Assembly: GCA_005281725.1 (NCBI GenBank)
Contig: SSBO01000008.1
Location: 744,001 to 808,000 of the forward strand
Length of the DNA: 64,000 nt
DNA from: Wuchereria bancrofti
Lineage: Eukaryota; Nematoda; Chromadorea; Rhabditida; Onchocercidae
Reading direction: 5' to 3'
Shown: piece after piece, positions 12,801-25,010 of the stretch
How positions within the stretch are numbered: position 1 is the stretch's first letter
Layout: each line of letters begins with the position of its first letter
Translations under genes and position numbers: made by a program
Notes under the pieces: model-generated
Told to the model about the DNA's origin: nothing
Seen by the model: the letters and a program-made list of their open reading frames with translations, nothing else
Databases searched by the model: none

Positions 12801-12972
12801 ATGATCAAAGATCTAACCGTCATTCAATTTGTCATTTCAAATTTTGCCATTTCCACATTGGTTGTAAGATATTTACTGATTTCAAATATTTTTCTTTGCA
12901 AATTTCACATCGATCATTATTGTTTAATCGAAGTAACCATTCATTTAAGCAATGCTTGTGAATATCGCCCAT
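9870..12972 (-). CDS. MARCH-type RING-CH E3 ligase, C-terminal exons, with an internal TGA
   Basis: Three minus-strand exons. Exon 12972-12877 encodes GDIHKHCLNEWL and DRCEICKEKY, the second half of a RING-CH domain: ligands H5, C8, C22 and C25 of the exon plus the conserved Trp. Exon 10575-10433 reads SSVICLSMCL-stop-YMITLTIER, a hydrophobic segment where MARCH proteins have TM1; the TGA (TTA TGA TAT) falls where a Trp would fit. Exon 10041-9870 encodes the second membrane segment (FNIILFVTLLIISTP) and a basic tail, MRIWHYVNKQRA, ending in TGA. Phases fit if the middle exon uses a GTGTAT donor and the first a GTAAAT donor. MARCH proteins ubiquitinate membrane cargo. The TGA may be a pseudogene lesion or a base error. 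The first zinc-binding half was not found. Confidence 0.6.
10055..10218. repeat. 82-bp tandem duplication beside the terminal RING-CH exon
   Basis: Copy 1 starts at 10055 and copy 2 at 10137. Both begin TGCTACTT, continue AATTATTGATATATT, and share TTTATTTAGGAGC. Identity is roughly 80%; the repeat is intronic. Confidence 0.75.
10869..11219. repeat. Assembly overlap around 21-N gap (165 bp twice)
   Basis: 10869-11033 is repeated at 11055-11219, with the second copy beginning directly after the N run at 11034-11054. This is the pattern of overlapping contig ends left unmerged. Confidence 0.9.
12587..12921. repeat. Assembly overlap around single N (167 bp twice)
   Basis: 12587-12753 recurs at 12755-12921, either side of the N at 12754. 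It truncates a second copy of the RING-CH exon; the intact copy is 12877-12972. Confidence 0.9.
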
Positions 12973-13971
12973 CTAACAATCAGCACTTCTTTTTTTCGCT
13001 TACTTTCTTTCTGTTTGTTTTTTGTTTTCTTTTAAATAAAAAATTTTTGTTACAATTGAAAATAAAAATGAGTTATAATAAATAATAATATAAATTATTA
13101 TTAAAAAAATATGTTTGAATCAATTAAATAATAATTTATTAATTATTTGATTAGACAGATTGAAGAAAATTTTTTTTAATGCAACAATTATTATTTTTAA
13201 GCAAAACTCATAAGCAAAATTATCATTAATTAAATTAAATAGAATGGGATGTTTAATGATTTATATGATGAAATTAATAATCGTTTCAAGTTTTTTTATA
13301 TTTTATACGTTTTACCTTCTAAGTTTTATACGTTTTACACGTTTATATTTTTTTAAGGTCATAAATTATAAAATGCATGAAAAAAAAAGAGAGACACTAA
13401 TTAAGATCTAAAAAATATACTAAATCAATTAATTTGTTCATTTGATATAAACTAGCTACAATTAAAAAAATGATTGAGTTTTCGTCTATCTTAACTTAGC
13501 TAATTAAATATATCGAATTGAATATTTAAGTAATAATTTATTAGATTAAATACATTAATTAAATATGTCAAATATATCTAATTAAACATAACTAATTATA
13601 TCAAATGTATCGGACTAAACGCAACGAATTAAGTATATTAAATATATCAAATTAATTAAAAATGAAATTGAAAGTTTGTTGAACATATAAATCTATTTAT
13701 TACATCATAACTCATTTAAATTGTAAATTTTTAGCTTCAGTGATTGTAAAAAAAGAATGTAATGAATGGAATAATTAAATTATAAATATAATAATAATTA
13801 AATAATTAAATTATAAAATATCACATAATTAAATTATAAGTATTAATATATCATAAAATTAATTATTGAGTATGTTGTCAATTAATTTTATTATGCGTAG
13901 CAGATACAGGAAAAGGAAGGTAATCAAATTTGAAAAATTTGCCGTTCCGGCACATGGTCAAACAAGTTTAC

Positions 13972-14048
13972 CCGTTTCCGACTGACATATACGGCATGCT
14001 CTTTTTCCGTGTTAGATGAATCAGATACGGTTTTCGGTGAGCTTTAAT
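13972..14048 (-). other. Higher-GC segment, possible unassigned exon
   Basis: In an AT-rich intron, 13890-14050 is clearly richer in G+C. On the minus strand 14048-13972 is open (KTVSDSSNTEKEHAVYVSRK) and ends at a good donor, CGG|GTAAAC, in phase 0, which would suit the RING-CH exon starting at 12972. There is no cysteine-rich content and no clear acceptor, and the plus strand is partly open too. A regulatory element is equally possible. Confidence 0.25.
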
Positions 14049-14541
14049 TGTTTGCATTATTTCATATGAAAATTTTTAGCTTAATAGAAAAAACAAAAAT
14101 GAATTTTCATTCAATGCAAAATTTTTTTTCTTTTTTTGAAAAAATTTGGTATTAATTCCGGAAAGTAGAAATTTTTCTTCTGTAGCATATTTGTTGATTG
14201 CTTCAGTTTTTAAAGGTAAATTCTAACATAATCGTACAAATATTCCAAAGTACATCAAAAAATAATTTTTTTTCTCATTTCAATTTGTATTTTTAATACT
14301 GTTTTTCTTTTTTTTAACCTTTTGTTTTTCTATTTGTTACTTTGGTCAGTTTTCAACATGAATTATTTTTATTGCTTCAGCTTTTTTTTCCAACTAAACA
14401 CTCAGTTGAGAAAAGTTGGAAACATTTTCCCAATATTTTCAGAGACAGAATGAAGCATATATATTTTCATATCATAATCTTATCAAATGTTATGTTTGTA
14501 ATCAAAAAATTAAAATTCTATCATCATTTAAAGAAATGTAA

Positions 14542-14860
14542 AATTTGTCACTTAAGCAAAATATGAAGTTTGAAATTATGAAAACATTTAAACAGAACAA
14601 AATTTATATTGGTCATTAAAAGAAAAATCAAATTCTGTTTTAATTCTTATTCTTACATTTCGTTATTTAATTAGAACTTGCAACTGACATTGTAACTTTT
14701 NAATTTGTCACTTAAGCAAAATATGAAGTTTGAAATTATGAAAACATTTAAACAGAACAAAATTTATATTGGTCATTAAAAGAAAAATCAAATTCTGTTT
14801 TAATTCTTATTCTTACATTTCGTTATTTAATTAGAACTTGCAACTGACATTGTAACTTTT
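14542..14860. repeat. Assembly overlap around single N (159 bp twice)
   Basis: 14542-14700 is repeated at 14702-14860 across the N at 14701. Confidence 0.9.
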
Positions 14861-15699
14861 CAAAATTTACTTTTATTTGCTGAAATATGTATATATGCAT
14901 ATATATTTAAATATTCATGGAATTTTCTATTTGTATCAAAAATTTGATCATTAAAATATTTTGCAAATATTCCTTTCTATTTTTTTTTACTTTTTTTTTG
15001 CTAGCTAAATTGTTAACAATTTCATTTAAAATGAATAACAACAAAACTGTTTTGTCTATCTACTAATCTAACTACTTTTCTCATTTACAATTATTCATTT
15101 ATAACTTATCCTCCTCACTTTTTTTTCTTCCCTCTGATTCAACTCATTTCCACTTTTCTCGTTGCATTCATTTCAAAAGGAAATGCGAAACGAAATCATT
15201 GTAATTGTAAGTATTTCATTTTCTTGATGACACGCATAAAATTAATTGAAACAGATGCCAAAACATGGACACAATTCAATTACATTTCCGCTTTTTCTCT
15301 TCCGTTTTTTTTTTAATTTTTGCTATCTCTACACGTATATAAGCGTGAATTTACACGTCAATGTATATCAATGTATCATAATATCACATCCTTAGTTTAA
15401 TTAATTTAATTTTCATTAAATTTACTCAACAATTTAATTTATATTAGATGGATAAAAAATATTATACTTAGAATATATATAAAATTTTTGTTTTAATCTA
15501 CCATTAACAAAAAAAAAAAATATGTTTCGAAAACTTTAAAATGGATTAATAATCAATTTTTCGGAGTTTTTTCCACGTGTCCTATGTGATAGTATTGAAA
15601 ATATAATAATAACGAATTTATGTTATTAGTTGGATAAGAAATGTTATACTTACGAATATATATAAAATTTTTGTAAGTTATAATTTAACCTATTTTTAG

Positions 15700-15753
15700 G
15701 TCGCCAAGAAAAAGAACGAAGCTATATTTTTTCCGGAGCAGTTATGAAATTAA
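15700..15753 (+). other. Short candidate exon, plus strand
   Basis: Acceptor CTATTTTTAG before 15700 and a possible donor A|GTATTT after 15753 flank an open segment reading RQEKERSYIFSGAVMKL. The codon pattern looks coding, but no partner exon was found and it lies opposite an intron of the minus-strand gene. Confidence 0.25.
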
Positions 15754-15929
15754 GTATTTGCATTACTATGTTAGAATTTTAAAAATCATATATTTATATG
15801 TAAACGTGTTCCTCATTTCAGATCATTATTTCAAACATTTCTAATCAGTAATACCACTGAAGTTTTTTTTTTTTTTAATTTCCTTAATTTAACGCGTGAG
15901 AAAATTATAGAGGGAAAGAAGGGAAGAAG

Positions 15930-18900
15930 AAAGGAAACTAAAAAATTCGAGTGATATTTCTGATATTTTAAAAGATTATTATTTTAAATTTTCTTAAGAA
16001 AACGAAGAAGGGAACAACAAAAACAATAATATTGTACTACAAGAGAAAATTAACACTAAACGTGTCAAACAAAAATTAATACTATGCGTAAAAAATAAAC
16101 TAAAATTTAAGTATTACTCGAAATCAAAATAATATAATTAAACGCTCTCTTTGGTATGTAAACACGAACAGATTCTTCAAAATGTATAACACGTATAAAT
16201 GATGCTTTTTTATTTCCGTTAAATATTTGAAATTTTTTTTCTGCTAATTTTTTTCGATTTGATAGCATTTGAGATGTTGCGTCATTCATTTTTGGCATTT
16301 TGTCACATTTTTCTAAACAATTATTATCCTCATCAATTGATCCAACACCTGAAGTATTATACCATCAATTAGTTCATTCCTTTTTTTTTTCATTCAAATA
16401 ATTTTTAAATGCTTAATCAATCTTTTATTGATTTCAACTAATTACATTATAATCAATATTATTTCAAAATAATTTCTTCAATTTTATTATAACATTATTC
16501 ATCCATTATTGCATTTCTTATATTATGAAAATGAAATTCCGATTTCTAATTAAATATTATTATTATTAATTAAATATTATTATTATTGTGCCTCTAATAA
16601 TTTCGTTCTTATCACAATATTATTAAAATTATGAAACTAATGTTTTCCAGTAATATCAACAAAAAAAACTAAGTTAAAATTTAAAGGGATTTTAATCATA
16701 AATATTTGGTTTAAAAATTTCTTCTTGTCATCTTATATTCACTCTTTAAAAAAAAGAAATAACACTCTGCAAAAGAAAAATGAAATGATTTATTATTTAA
16801 TAATAAAATAATTAGAAAAAAATGTAAAGAAGGCACCTAAAATTCTCCAGTGGGAATTTTAGTGTGTAAAAATCGATGGAATTTAAGTAAAAAAAGTATA
16901 CACCTACTTACTTGTAAACGTATTTTCCATTCCATCCTGACCAGTGACATTTCCATTACTATTTCCTTCAATTTTTGACATTTGGCAACAACCACTACTC
17001 TTCAAATATGTTTTTATGAATCAATAAATAGAAATAATAATTGTAACGATTAAATTAATGCAACAAAAAAAAAAATTTTTTTTCATGTATAAATTAAATA
17101 TGCAAATTTGTACAATTAATAATTACATGCTAAAATATTATTGTTATTATTAATTTTGCTATTGAATCAAAAACAAAGTTTATTTTTAAATTTTACTAAC
17201 TTTTTCCATATATAAATTAATTGTCAGGTTTGTGCATTTAATAATTACATGCTAAATTATTATTAGTGTTATTATTATTACTATTATTATTATAAATTTT
17301 GTTGCGGAATCAACAATATATGTATTATAATATATATGAATTTTATATTAAGACAAAAATTTGTTTGTAATATAATTGATAGTGTTTTTTTCAAGATGCT
17401 TCATTAATTAATTAGCTATACTAATATTCCTCAAATTTTTATTTCCTTACAATAAAACGACTTGAAACTACTACATATTTTCATCTTTTATTTTGAATGC
17501 TATAGAAAATACATTTGGATGCTTAAATCATTATTTTTTTCTTTGGTTAATTTTGATAATTTNAAAGGAAACTAAAAAATTCGAGTGATATTTCTGATAT
17601 TTTAAAAGATTATTATTTTAAATTTTCTTAAGAAAACGAAGAAGGGAACAACAAAAACAATAATATTGTACTACAAGAGAAAATTAACACTAAACGTGTC
17701 AAACAAAAATTAATACTATGCGTAAAAAATAAACTAAAATTTAAGTATTACTCGAAATCAAAATAATATAATTAAACGCTCTCTTTGGTATGTAAACACG
17801 AACAGATTCTTCAAAATGTATAACACGTATAAATGATGCTTTTTTATTTCCGTTAAATATTTGAAATTTTTTTTCTGCTAATTTTTTTCGATTTGATAGC
17901 ATTTGAGATGTTGCGTCATTCATTTTTGGCATTTTGTCACATTTTTCTAAACAATTATTATCCTCATCAATTGATCCAACACCTGAAGTATTATACCATC
18001 AATTAGTTCATTCCTTTTTTTTTTCATTCAAATAATTTTTAAATGCTTAATCAATCTTTTATTGATTTCAACTAATTACATTATAATCAATATTATTTCA
18101 AAATAATTTCTTCAATTTTATTATAACATTATTCATCCATTATTGCATTTCTTATATTATGAAAATGAAATTCCGATTTCTAATTAAATATTATTATTAT
18201 TAATTAAATATTATTATTATTGTGCCTCTAATAATTTCGTTCTTATCACAATATTATTAAAATTATGAAACTAATGTTTTCCAGTAATATCAACAAAAAA
18301 AACTAAGTTAAAATTTAAAGGGATTTTAATCATAAATATTTGGTTTAAAAATTTCTTCTTGTCATCTTATATTCACTCTTTAAAAAAAAGAAATAACACT
18401 CTGCAAAAGAAAAATGAAATGATTTATTATTTAATAATAAAATAATTAGAAAAAAATGTAAAGAAGGCACCTAAAATTCTCCAGTGGGAATTTTAGTGTG
18501 TAAAAATCGATGGAATTTAAGTAAAAAAAGTATACACCTACTTACTTGTAAACGTATTTTCCATTCCATCCTGACCAGTGACATTTCCATTACTATTTCC
18601 TTCAATTTTTGACATTTGGCAACAACCACTACTCTTCAAATATGTTTTTATGAATCAATAAATAGAAATAATAATTGTAACGATTAAATTAATGCAACAA
18701 AAAAAAAAATTTTTTTTCATGTATAAATTAAATATGCAAATTTGTACAATTAATAATTACATGCTAAAATATTATTGTTATTATTAATTTTGCTATTGAA
18801 TCAAAAACAAAGTTTATTTTTAAATTTTACTAACTTTTTCCATATATAAATTAATTGTCAGGTTTGTGCATTTAATAATTACATGCTAAATTATTATTAG

Positions 18901-19196
18901 TGTTATTATTATTACTATTATTATTATAAATTTTGTTGCGGAATCAACAATATATGTATTATAATATATATGAATTTTATATTAAGACAAAAATTTGTTT
19001 GTAATATAATTGATAGTGTTTTTTTCAAGATGCTTCATTAATTAATTAGCTATACTAATATTCCTCAAATTTTTATTTCCTTACAATAAAACGACTTGAA
19101 ACTACTACATATTTTCATCTTTTATTTTGAATGCTATAGAAAATACATTTGGATGCTTAAATCATTATTTTTTTCTTTGGTTAATTTTGATAATTT
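15930..19196. repeat. Assembly overlap around single N (1,633 bp twice)
   Basis: 15930-17562 is repeated base for base at 17564-19196, joined by one N at 17563. The duplicate carries second copies of the two exons above (17741-17982 and the segment starting at 18615). An identical coding, intronic and microsatellite sequence with no divergence indicates an artefact rather than gene duplication. Confidence 0.9.
16107..16981 (-). CDS. Two-exon N-terminal candidate of the RING-CH gene (or a separate small gene)
   Basis: Exon 16981-16912 starts at an ATG (MSKIEGNSNGNVTGQDG) and ends A|GTAAGT. Exon 16348-16107 begins after CTTCAG and continues in frame (VGSIDEDNNCLEKCDKM) to a TAA at 16107. The frame is also open a little upstream of the ATG, so an earlier acceptor near 17000 is possible. 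The product is Ser/Asn/Asp-rich and then basic (NRKKLAEKKFQIFNGNKKAS). If translation stops at 16107 this is a 103-aa orphan; alternatively a donor at ATTTCGA|GTAATA leads on to the RING-CH exons. The end, SFIRVIHFEESVRVYIPK, has the spacing of a RING-CH first half (FCRICH...) but lacks every cysteine. Both exons recur at 17741-18615 through an assembly artefact. Confidence 0.45.
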
Positions 19197-21572
19197 CTTT
19201 TTCTGCAAAAATTTCACCAGTGATTACAACATGTTACAGTACACCTCGTAAGCTGATGTATTAGCCAGAAAACTGAGAAATATTTGGGGTGAATAAATTT
19301 GTTCTACCTTTATTCCTTTCTAAACGTCCGGAAACAAAAAGCGGAATTGAAAAAAAGCTGAAAAATAATTCTTTAATTACTAATTTATATTTTTGGATGA
19401 TAAATGGTAGATTTAATTTACGTCTAAACTGATCAATCGATTGATTAAGTGACTAACATCTCTTTTTTTAACTTTTTAATATAATTAGCTATTTGAAAAC
19501 AAATTAATGGATGAATATCTATTGCAATGAATTACGAAGAAAAAAAAAATCCTATTCTAATCTTAACGATTAAAATATTTATATGAAAAGCATAATTAAA
19601 ATGGAAAAAATAATAAAATGGAGAAAAATAAAAAAAATAAATAATTTTATTAATGTATCGCTGATATGTTAGCAAAATTCATTTATCAATAAACTATCAT
19701 TTATGATAAAAATAAATAATTTATCAAGTTAAATTTGCGTTATTTCCATACAATATTGTAATTTCATTTCTTTTTAATTATAAAAGATAACTAGGAATAA
19801 CAAATTCAATAAAGTTTTTAGATATTTTTACTTAAAATTGGCTGCGATAATTTTAGCATCCTATCACTACCGATAATTTTTTTTTTAAATCGTTTATTGA
19901 ATGCATGTATCATTGTTGTTAATAATATTATTTCATTCTCTATTGCTATTACTATTAGCACAGCTACTTTAGCTTTATTATAACTTTCGTTATCCGTTTT
20001 TTTTCGTTGATAGTTTAAAAAGAAAAAACAAGAAAGTAAGAAAATAAATAAATAAGGCGGTTATGTTGCCGAAAGATAAAATATATTTTTTAAATCTTAG
20101 TAAAAATATAAATTTTGATGCTGCCGTAGTTTAGTTCCTTATGTGAAAAATAAACTTATGATGTTTTCCTTTATTATCTTCCCTGTTTTCTTTTTTTTTT
20201 TGTTTTTTTTTTGTTTTTGTTTCTGCTGTTGGCAGCACTTTTTAAATCAAATTTCATAAATTCCCGAAAATAGCCGATGATTTTCATTCAGCAATCAATT
20301 TGTCATTAAAATACATATTTAAATTAGGAAACATTCTAATCACCAATCACTCAGACTTCATCTATTATGGCTAAAAGATAAGTAATAATAGATATTTATC
20401 AATGACAAATGTTTATTTTATATGATAATGGTAACTAATAATATTTATATTTTTTTAGAGAGAACATTTTGATAACAAATACGTCTAATATGCAACAAAA
20501 TTTTCTGAAACTTTTGGATTTTTGATAAATATGAAAACGTCATTCTCATTCTATGATTTATTAAGACTTCAGCCTTAATGTATCATATAAATTATAGCCT
20601 AGAATGTTAACCAAGAAATATGTAAAGCTTTATATTCATTGTTTCAAATAATTCTTAATCTTTTTTTCATTTTCTTTCTCCTTTTTTTTCTTAATTAAAA
20701 AAAAATCTTAACTGAGAAAAAATTAGGAATTATCTGTATAATATTAGATACAAATGAAGATGAATGACAAATTTGTATTTTTTTTCTAAAATATTAACTT
20801 ACTGAGAGAATGAAAATGTAATTAAAGGAGAAAAATTAATTATATGAATTCCGAAATGAATGAATAATAGATAGCATAATTCGCCTTTTTTGCTTAATAT
20901 TATTTGTATATTTTCTACACAAAAAAAAAATGATAATGAATAGGTATAAGAATTTTAGCATGAAAAATATGAATGGAATGAAATTGGAGAAAATTTTTTG
21001 AAGTTTATTTTTCTTATTTTTAACGACAACAGGAAAGAGTATTGTTTTAAAATCTATTAAAAATTTCTAATTTTTTTCACGCAAATAAATTATGCAACAA
21101 ATGGTGAGCAAATTGTATAGTTAATTTATATAAAAAAAACATATGAACATATAAATATATAAGAACATTTGAATATATTATTGTATAAAAACATATCACC
21201 AATCAAATATTGTTTGCTAATTATGATTTGAAATTATTTTATAATTTCATCAAAAGTTATATTTTTCCTTATTGGTGTTTGTTTTTTTCATAATTTCTTC
21301 ATTTAATCAAAGGAAAAGAAGGAAAGCAAATATGCTTGAAACACGAATTATTAGAAAAAAAAATAAATGGATGTAATTAATTAGAATTAAATTGATTAAA
21401 GGACGCTAATGATTAAAATATTAGGTTAAGAAAGTACAAATTACACACAGTATGTAGCATTAATTTCAAACTTTACCAACTATTATCATTATGTAATGTT
21501 ACAGTAAATTTTTTTTTGACATTTTGTTGTTTCGAGATTTTTTTTTTTTTGTTGACAAATTTCATCGACATA
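19197..21572. other. Intergenic region between the RING-CH gene and the TWK gene
   Basis: AT-rich, with probable divergent promoters. A segment at about 19270-19435 is open on both strands (plus: VLPLFLSKRPETKSGIEKKL; minus: FFSIPLFVSGRLERNKG after TTTTTCAG) and could be an exon of either gene, but the phase cannot be tied to a neighbour. The rest shows nothing I can support. Confidence 0.4.
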
Positions 21573-22834
21573 ATGTTTAAGGTTAGATTTTGAATTGATA
21601 GATTTATAGCTCAAGCATTTTTCTTTTATGTTCTATTTTGTTTTCAGATCTTTATCAAAAAGAAAAAATGTTATTATTGGAATAATCTTATCAGTATGTT
21701 ACAATATTTACTTCCTTTCTTCAATCGATTTTTGATTTCTCACGTAAGTTCACATTATTTAGCTTATTTCTCATGCATTTTTTAAGTAAATTAGTGAAAA
21801 AACCAGTAAAAAAGTTAATAAAAAATTAATTGTAAAACATAATTTTATTGTATTATTACTTTATACTATTGAAAAAAGGAGAAATGAAGAGAAGATAAGA
21901 TGGGAGATATTTGATAGTAATAAGGAAAATGAAATATCAGTTGAGAATGGAATAGTTTGAAATCGTTTTTGAAATTGTTGAGACGAGATATGGTGTTTTG
22001 ATTAACAAATTCAATAATCATCTATCATGCGCGCATTTCGTTTTTTAAATGTGCTAAAGATTTAATTAATCGACTAATCGTCTTAAATATTATTGGCATG
22101 ATTTTGGAATAATTATAAAATATAAAATAATATAATTTTCATTTCATCAAAATTTTATATTTTTTCGTTTTCTTTTGAAGTATTTAGTTAACTCTCTATT
22201 ACAATTGAATTCTTTAATTCTTGAATCTAACATATCTTTATCAATTATTTCAAATTTTTAATTCATAGGAATGCAAAAAAAAATGCAAGCAATTATGTGA
22301 AACTGAATTTTGATTTAAAGTAATTTTTTTTTTTGTAAATCATATAAAAAAGATTAGTAGGTTTAAATAAGTTTTTGAGCTGATTAAATAGCTGGAAATT
22401 AATTTAGAATAATTTAATAATCATTATTATCAAACTGTCAGTTATGCTGCTTAAACTAGGAAACTCGAATATAATCAGATTTATTGGAAATACACAATAA
22501 ATTCTAATCGAAATAGTTCATTTTTCATATCAAACAAGCATATCTAATAAATTTTAATTTCATTAATTTGGATAAAAAAAATTTTTAATTTAAGAGTTAT
22601 TACCGTTTATAACCTTTTTTCACTTCATTTATATACTTTTTTTGATATTTATTACTTTAACAGAGCTTATCATCATCACATTTGAAGCATTTTCGCTGCG
22701 TTTCGGTGCACTGTTGGTTGTTGCTATATGTAATAATATATGCGTTTGGCGGTGGTCTCGTTTTTTATGAATTGGAATATGAAGCATCAAAATTCCATTG
22801 GAATGAACAAATTGATAAAAAAAATTTATGCATT

Positions 22835-22842
22835 GTAAAAGC
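22835..22842 (+). promoter_or_regulatory. Alternative donor sites, one GC-type, after the M1 exon
   Basis: The M1 exon can end ATT|GTAAAA (22834) or AAA|GCAAGT (22840). Both leave phase 0 and differ by two codons. The GC site otherwise has a perfect consensus. Confidence 0.35.
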
Positions 22843-24618
22843 AAGTTTATATCTTATCATACTTCTAATTATTTATTAAAAATGGATTAACCATGGTACC
22901 ATGAGATGTTAAATAAGTTATATTATATAATAAATAATTAATATGATAATTAGCTTTTTGGTACTCTAATTGGTTTGTTACTAAAAATATAGAGTAATAA
23001 TTAATAAGCATAATATATATGTTACAATAGTTGTAAAGTAAAAATGATGAAATATATAATAAATGTTAAAATGTTAATAGTTGAATGAGTTATTTTACAC
23101 AAATTTTATGTTAATAAATTTTTTTATTATTATTTCTTTTAAATGAAAAAATTAAGGCAAAAATTTCTTATACTTCTTTCTTCTACCAAAAATTTTTCAT
23201 GTTACAAAAAAATTATGTCTTTAAATGTAATGATTTCTTTTTGCAAGAAAGTTCAAGTATTTTAACTAAATCATTATATTAATAAATAGATTATGAATGC
23301 TAGTCTTTTTTATATAAGAAAATCATTTCACCAAAAAAAAAATTTTTTTCTTCATGAAACGAATAAATAAGAAAGTATTTTTTCAATCATATTTATCATT
23401 TTTAGATTTTACGGAAACTAAAAGATTATTCGGATGAAACAGTAAAGCATCTTGAACGTTGCTGGAAAGCTGATATTGATAAGACGAAAGAATGGAATTA
23501 CATTACATCAACTCTCTATGGATTTGGCACCATCACAACATTGGGTTGTTGATCTGCTTGATTTTACTTTTTAAATTTATTTCTCATCAAAAAGGAAGAG
23601 TAAATTAAACATAAGCTATTAAATTTCTCATTCCATTTTTTTTTTACAAGTTTTGTTTTTTATTTTTATATATTCTTTACATCAAACATTGCTACTGTTA
23701 TTTTTAGGTATTACTTCAAAAAGAAAATAGAAATTCTTTATTGATATCAATTTGTCCGGAAGATGTTTTTAATTTAGTTTAAATTCATCCTTTGTTATTA
23801 TACTCTTCTAATTTCTCCTTTTTTTTCAGACATTTTCATCCTGATTTCTTTATTTTAACTTTTTCTGAAAATCATTCGAATAAACAGAACAAGGAAAAAA
23901 ACAGAAATGTTAAAATTTAACGATTCATGTTATTTCTTGTAAAATAGTTCAAAGATTTTTGTCCAAAATAAAAATTAAAAAAAATTAAACAATAAACTTT
24001 GGGAGAAGAGATAAAAAGTATTTATTTATTATGAAGTTTTGAATTTCAAAGTCGTAATTTTGAACTTAATTCATCAAAAGGATTGCAAATAAATGGAATT
24101 TGAATTTTACAATTATTAAATTAAATCATTCATTAAACTAATTGCATATATTTTCCAAAAGGCTTGTGATCTTTCTACTAAAAATTGAAGGTTGAAAATT
24201 TTACAAAAACTCCCGGGAGTTAAACAGCAGTTCTAAATTTTGCTTATTCATAAAACGGTACAATACAAATTCAATGTTTTACGATTTTAAAATCTAACTC
24301 CAAGTAACAAATTTTCATTATATATTTCGAAAACATTAAAAAACTTCACAATTAAGCATTTACAAACACAAATAAGTCATCCCATTTCTACCTTCTTTGA
24401 TTTATCATTCTTGATTATCTTTCTTTTCAATCTCTTTCTTCCCTACTTATTTAACTAGCAGATATCTTATGAACGCTTTCAATTTTTTAGAGAAATTTTT
24501 TTTTTTTTTTTGAAGAAATTAAAAAATTGTTTATCTCAAAAATTGCAAAAGTAAATGACAAACATTTTGCAGGTTGCAATCATGTTGCACCCTCAACAAT
24601 AGCTGGTCGATTATTTTC

Positions 24619-24655
24619 CATAATTTACGGTATACTTGGTATACCGTAAATTATG
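24619..24655. repeat. Perfect 17-bp inverted repeat containing the TWK stop codon
   Basis: Left arm CATAATTTACGGTATAC (24619-24635), loop TTG, right arm GTATACCGTAAATTATG (24639-24655): an exact reverse complement. The in-frame TAA (24647-24649) lies inside the right arm, just after the conserved Gly-Ile-Pro of M2. Confidence 0.95.
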
Positions 24656-24789
24656 ATTGCAATTGCAGTTTCGGGTCGCCATTTAAATACTCTTATTGCA
24701 AGCTGGCGACGAAAGGTTATTTATACTTGTTATAATTTTCAATTTAAGATCTTTGATATATTGCAAGGATATATATATCAGAAAAAATA

Positions 24790-25010
24790 TATCAGAATTC
24801 TTTAGCAGAAGTTATAATATCTCAGTATATGTTATACATCAGAATCTTTAAGAGTAGTCATTATATTCTACAGAATCCTTTCAGCAATAGTAGTCATGCT
24901 GCCTTACAGAGTCCTTTAAGTAATAGTAATCATTTCCTACAGAATCCATTTAATCATACTAATCATGTTGCTCTACAGAATTCATCCAGTCATGGTGTTC
25001 CGACAGATAT
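24790..25010 (+). repeat. 33/36-bp minisatellite in a TWK intron
   Basis: About five to six diverged units that begin CAGAATCCTTT and contain AGTAATAGTAATCAT. Unit lengths alternate near 33 and 36 bp, all multiples of three, so a stop-free frame (24829-25089) repeats peptides like LQNPFSNSSHAALQSPLSNS. It lies between the M2 and M3 exons and fits neither splice phase clearly. Confidence 0.7.

Noticed and set aside
14342..14566. Plus-strand frame ending KKCKICHLSKI
   Set aside because: The CxxC looks zinc-finger-like but there are no further ligands and the rest is Phe/His-rich chance sequence.
17741..18633. Second copy of the two RING-CH-gene N-terminal exons
   Set aside because: Identical to 16107-16999 across a single N: an unmerged assembly overlap, not a gene duplication.
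24639..24668. A 30-base GT...TTGCAG intron that would remove the TWK stop codon
   Set aside because: Shorter than introns nematodes are known to splice, and it would delete the hydrophobic end of M2.
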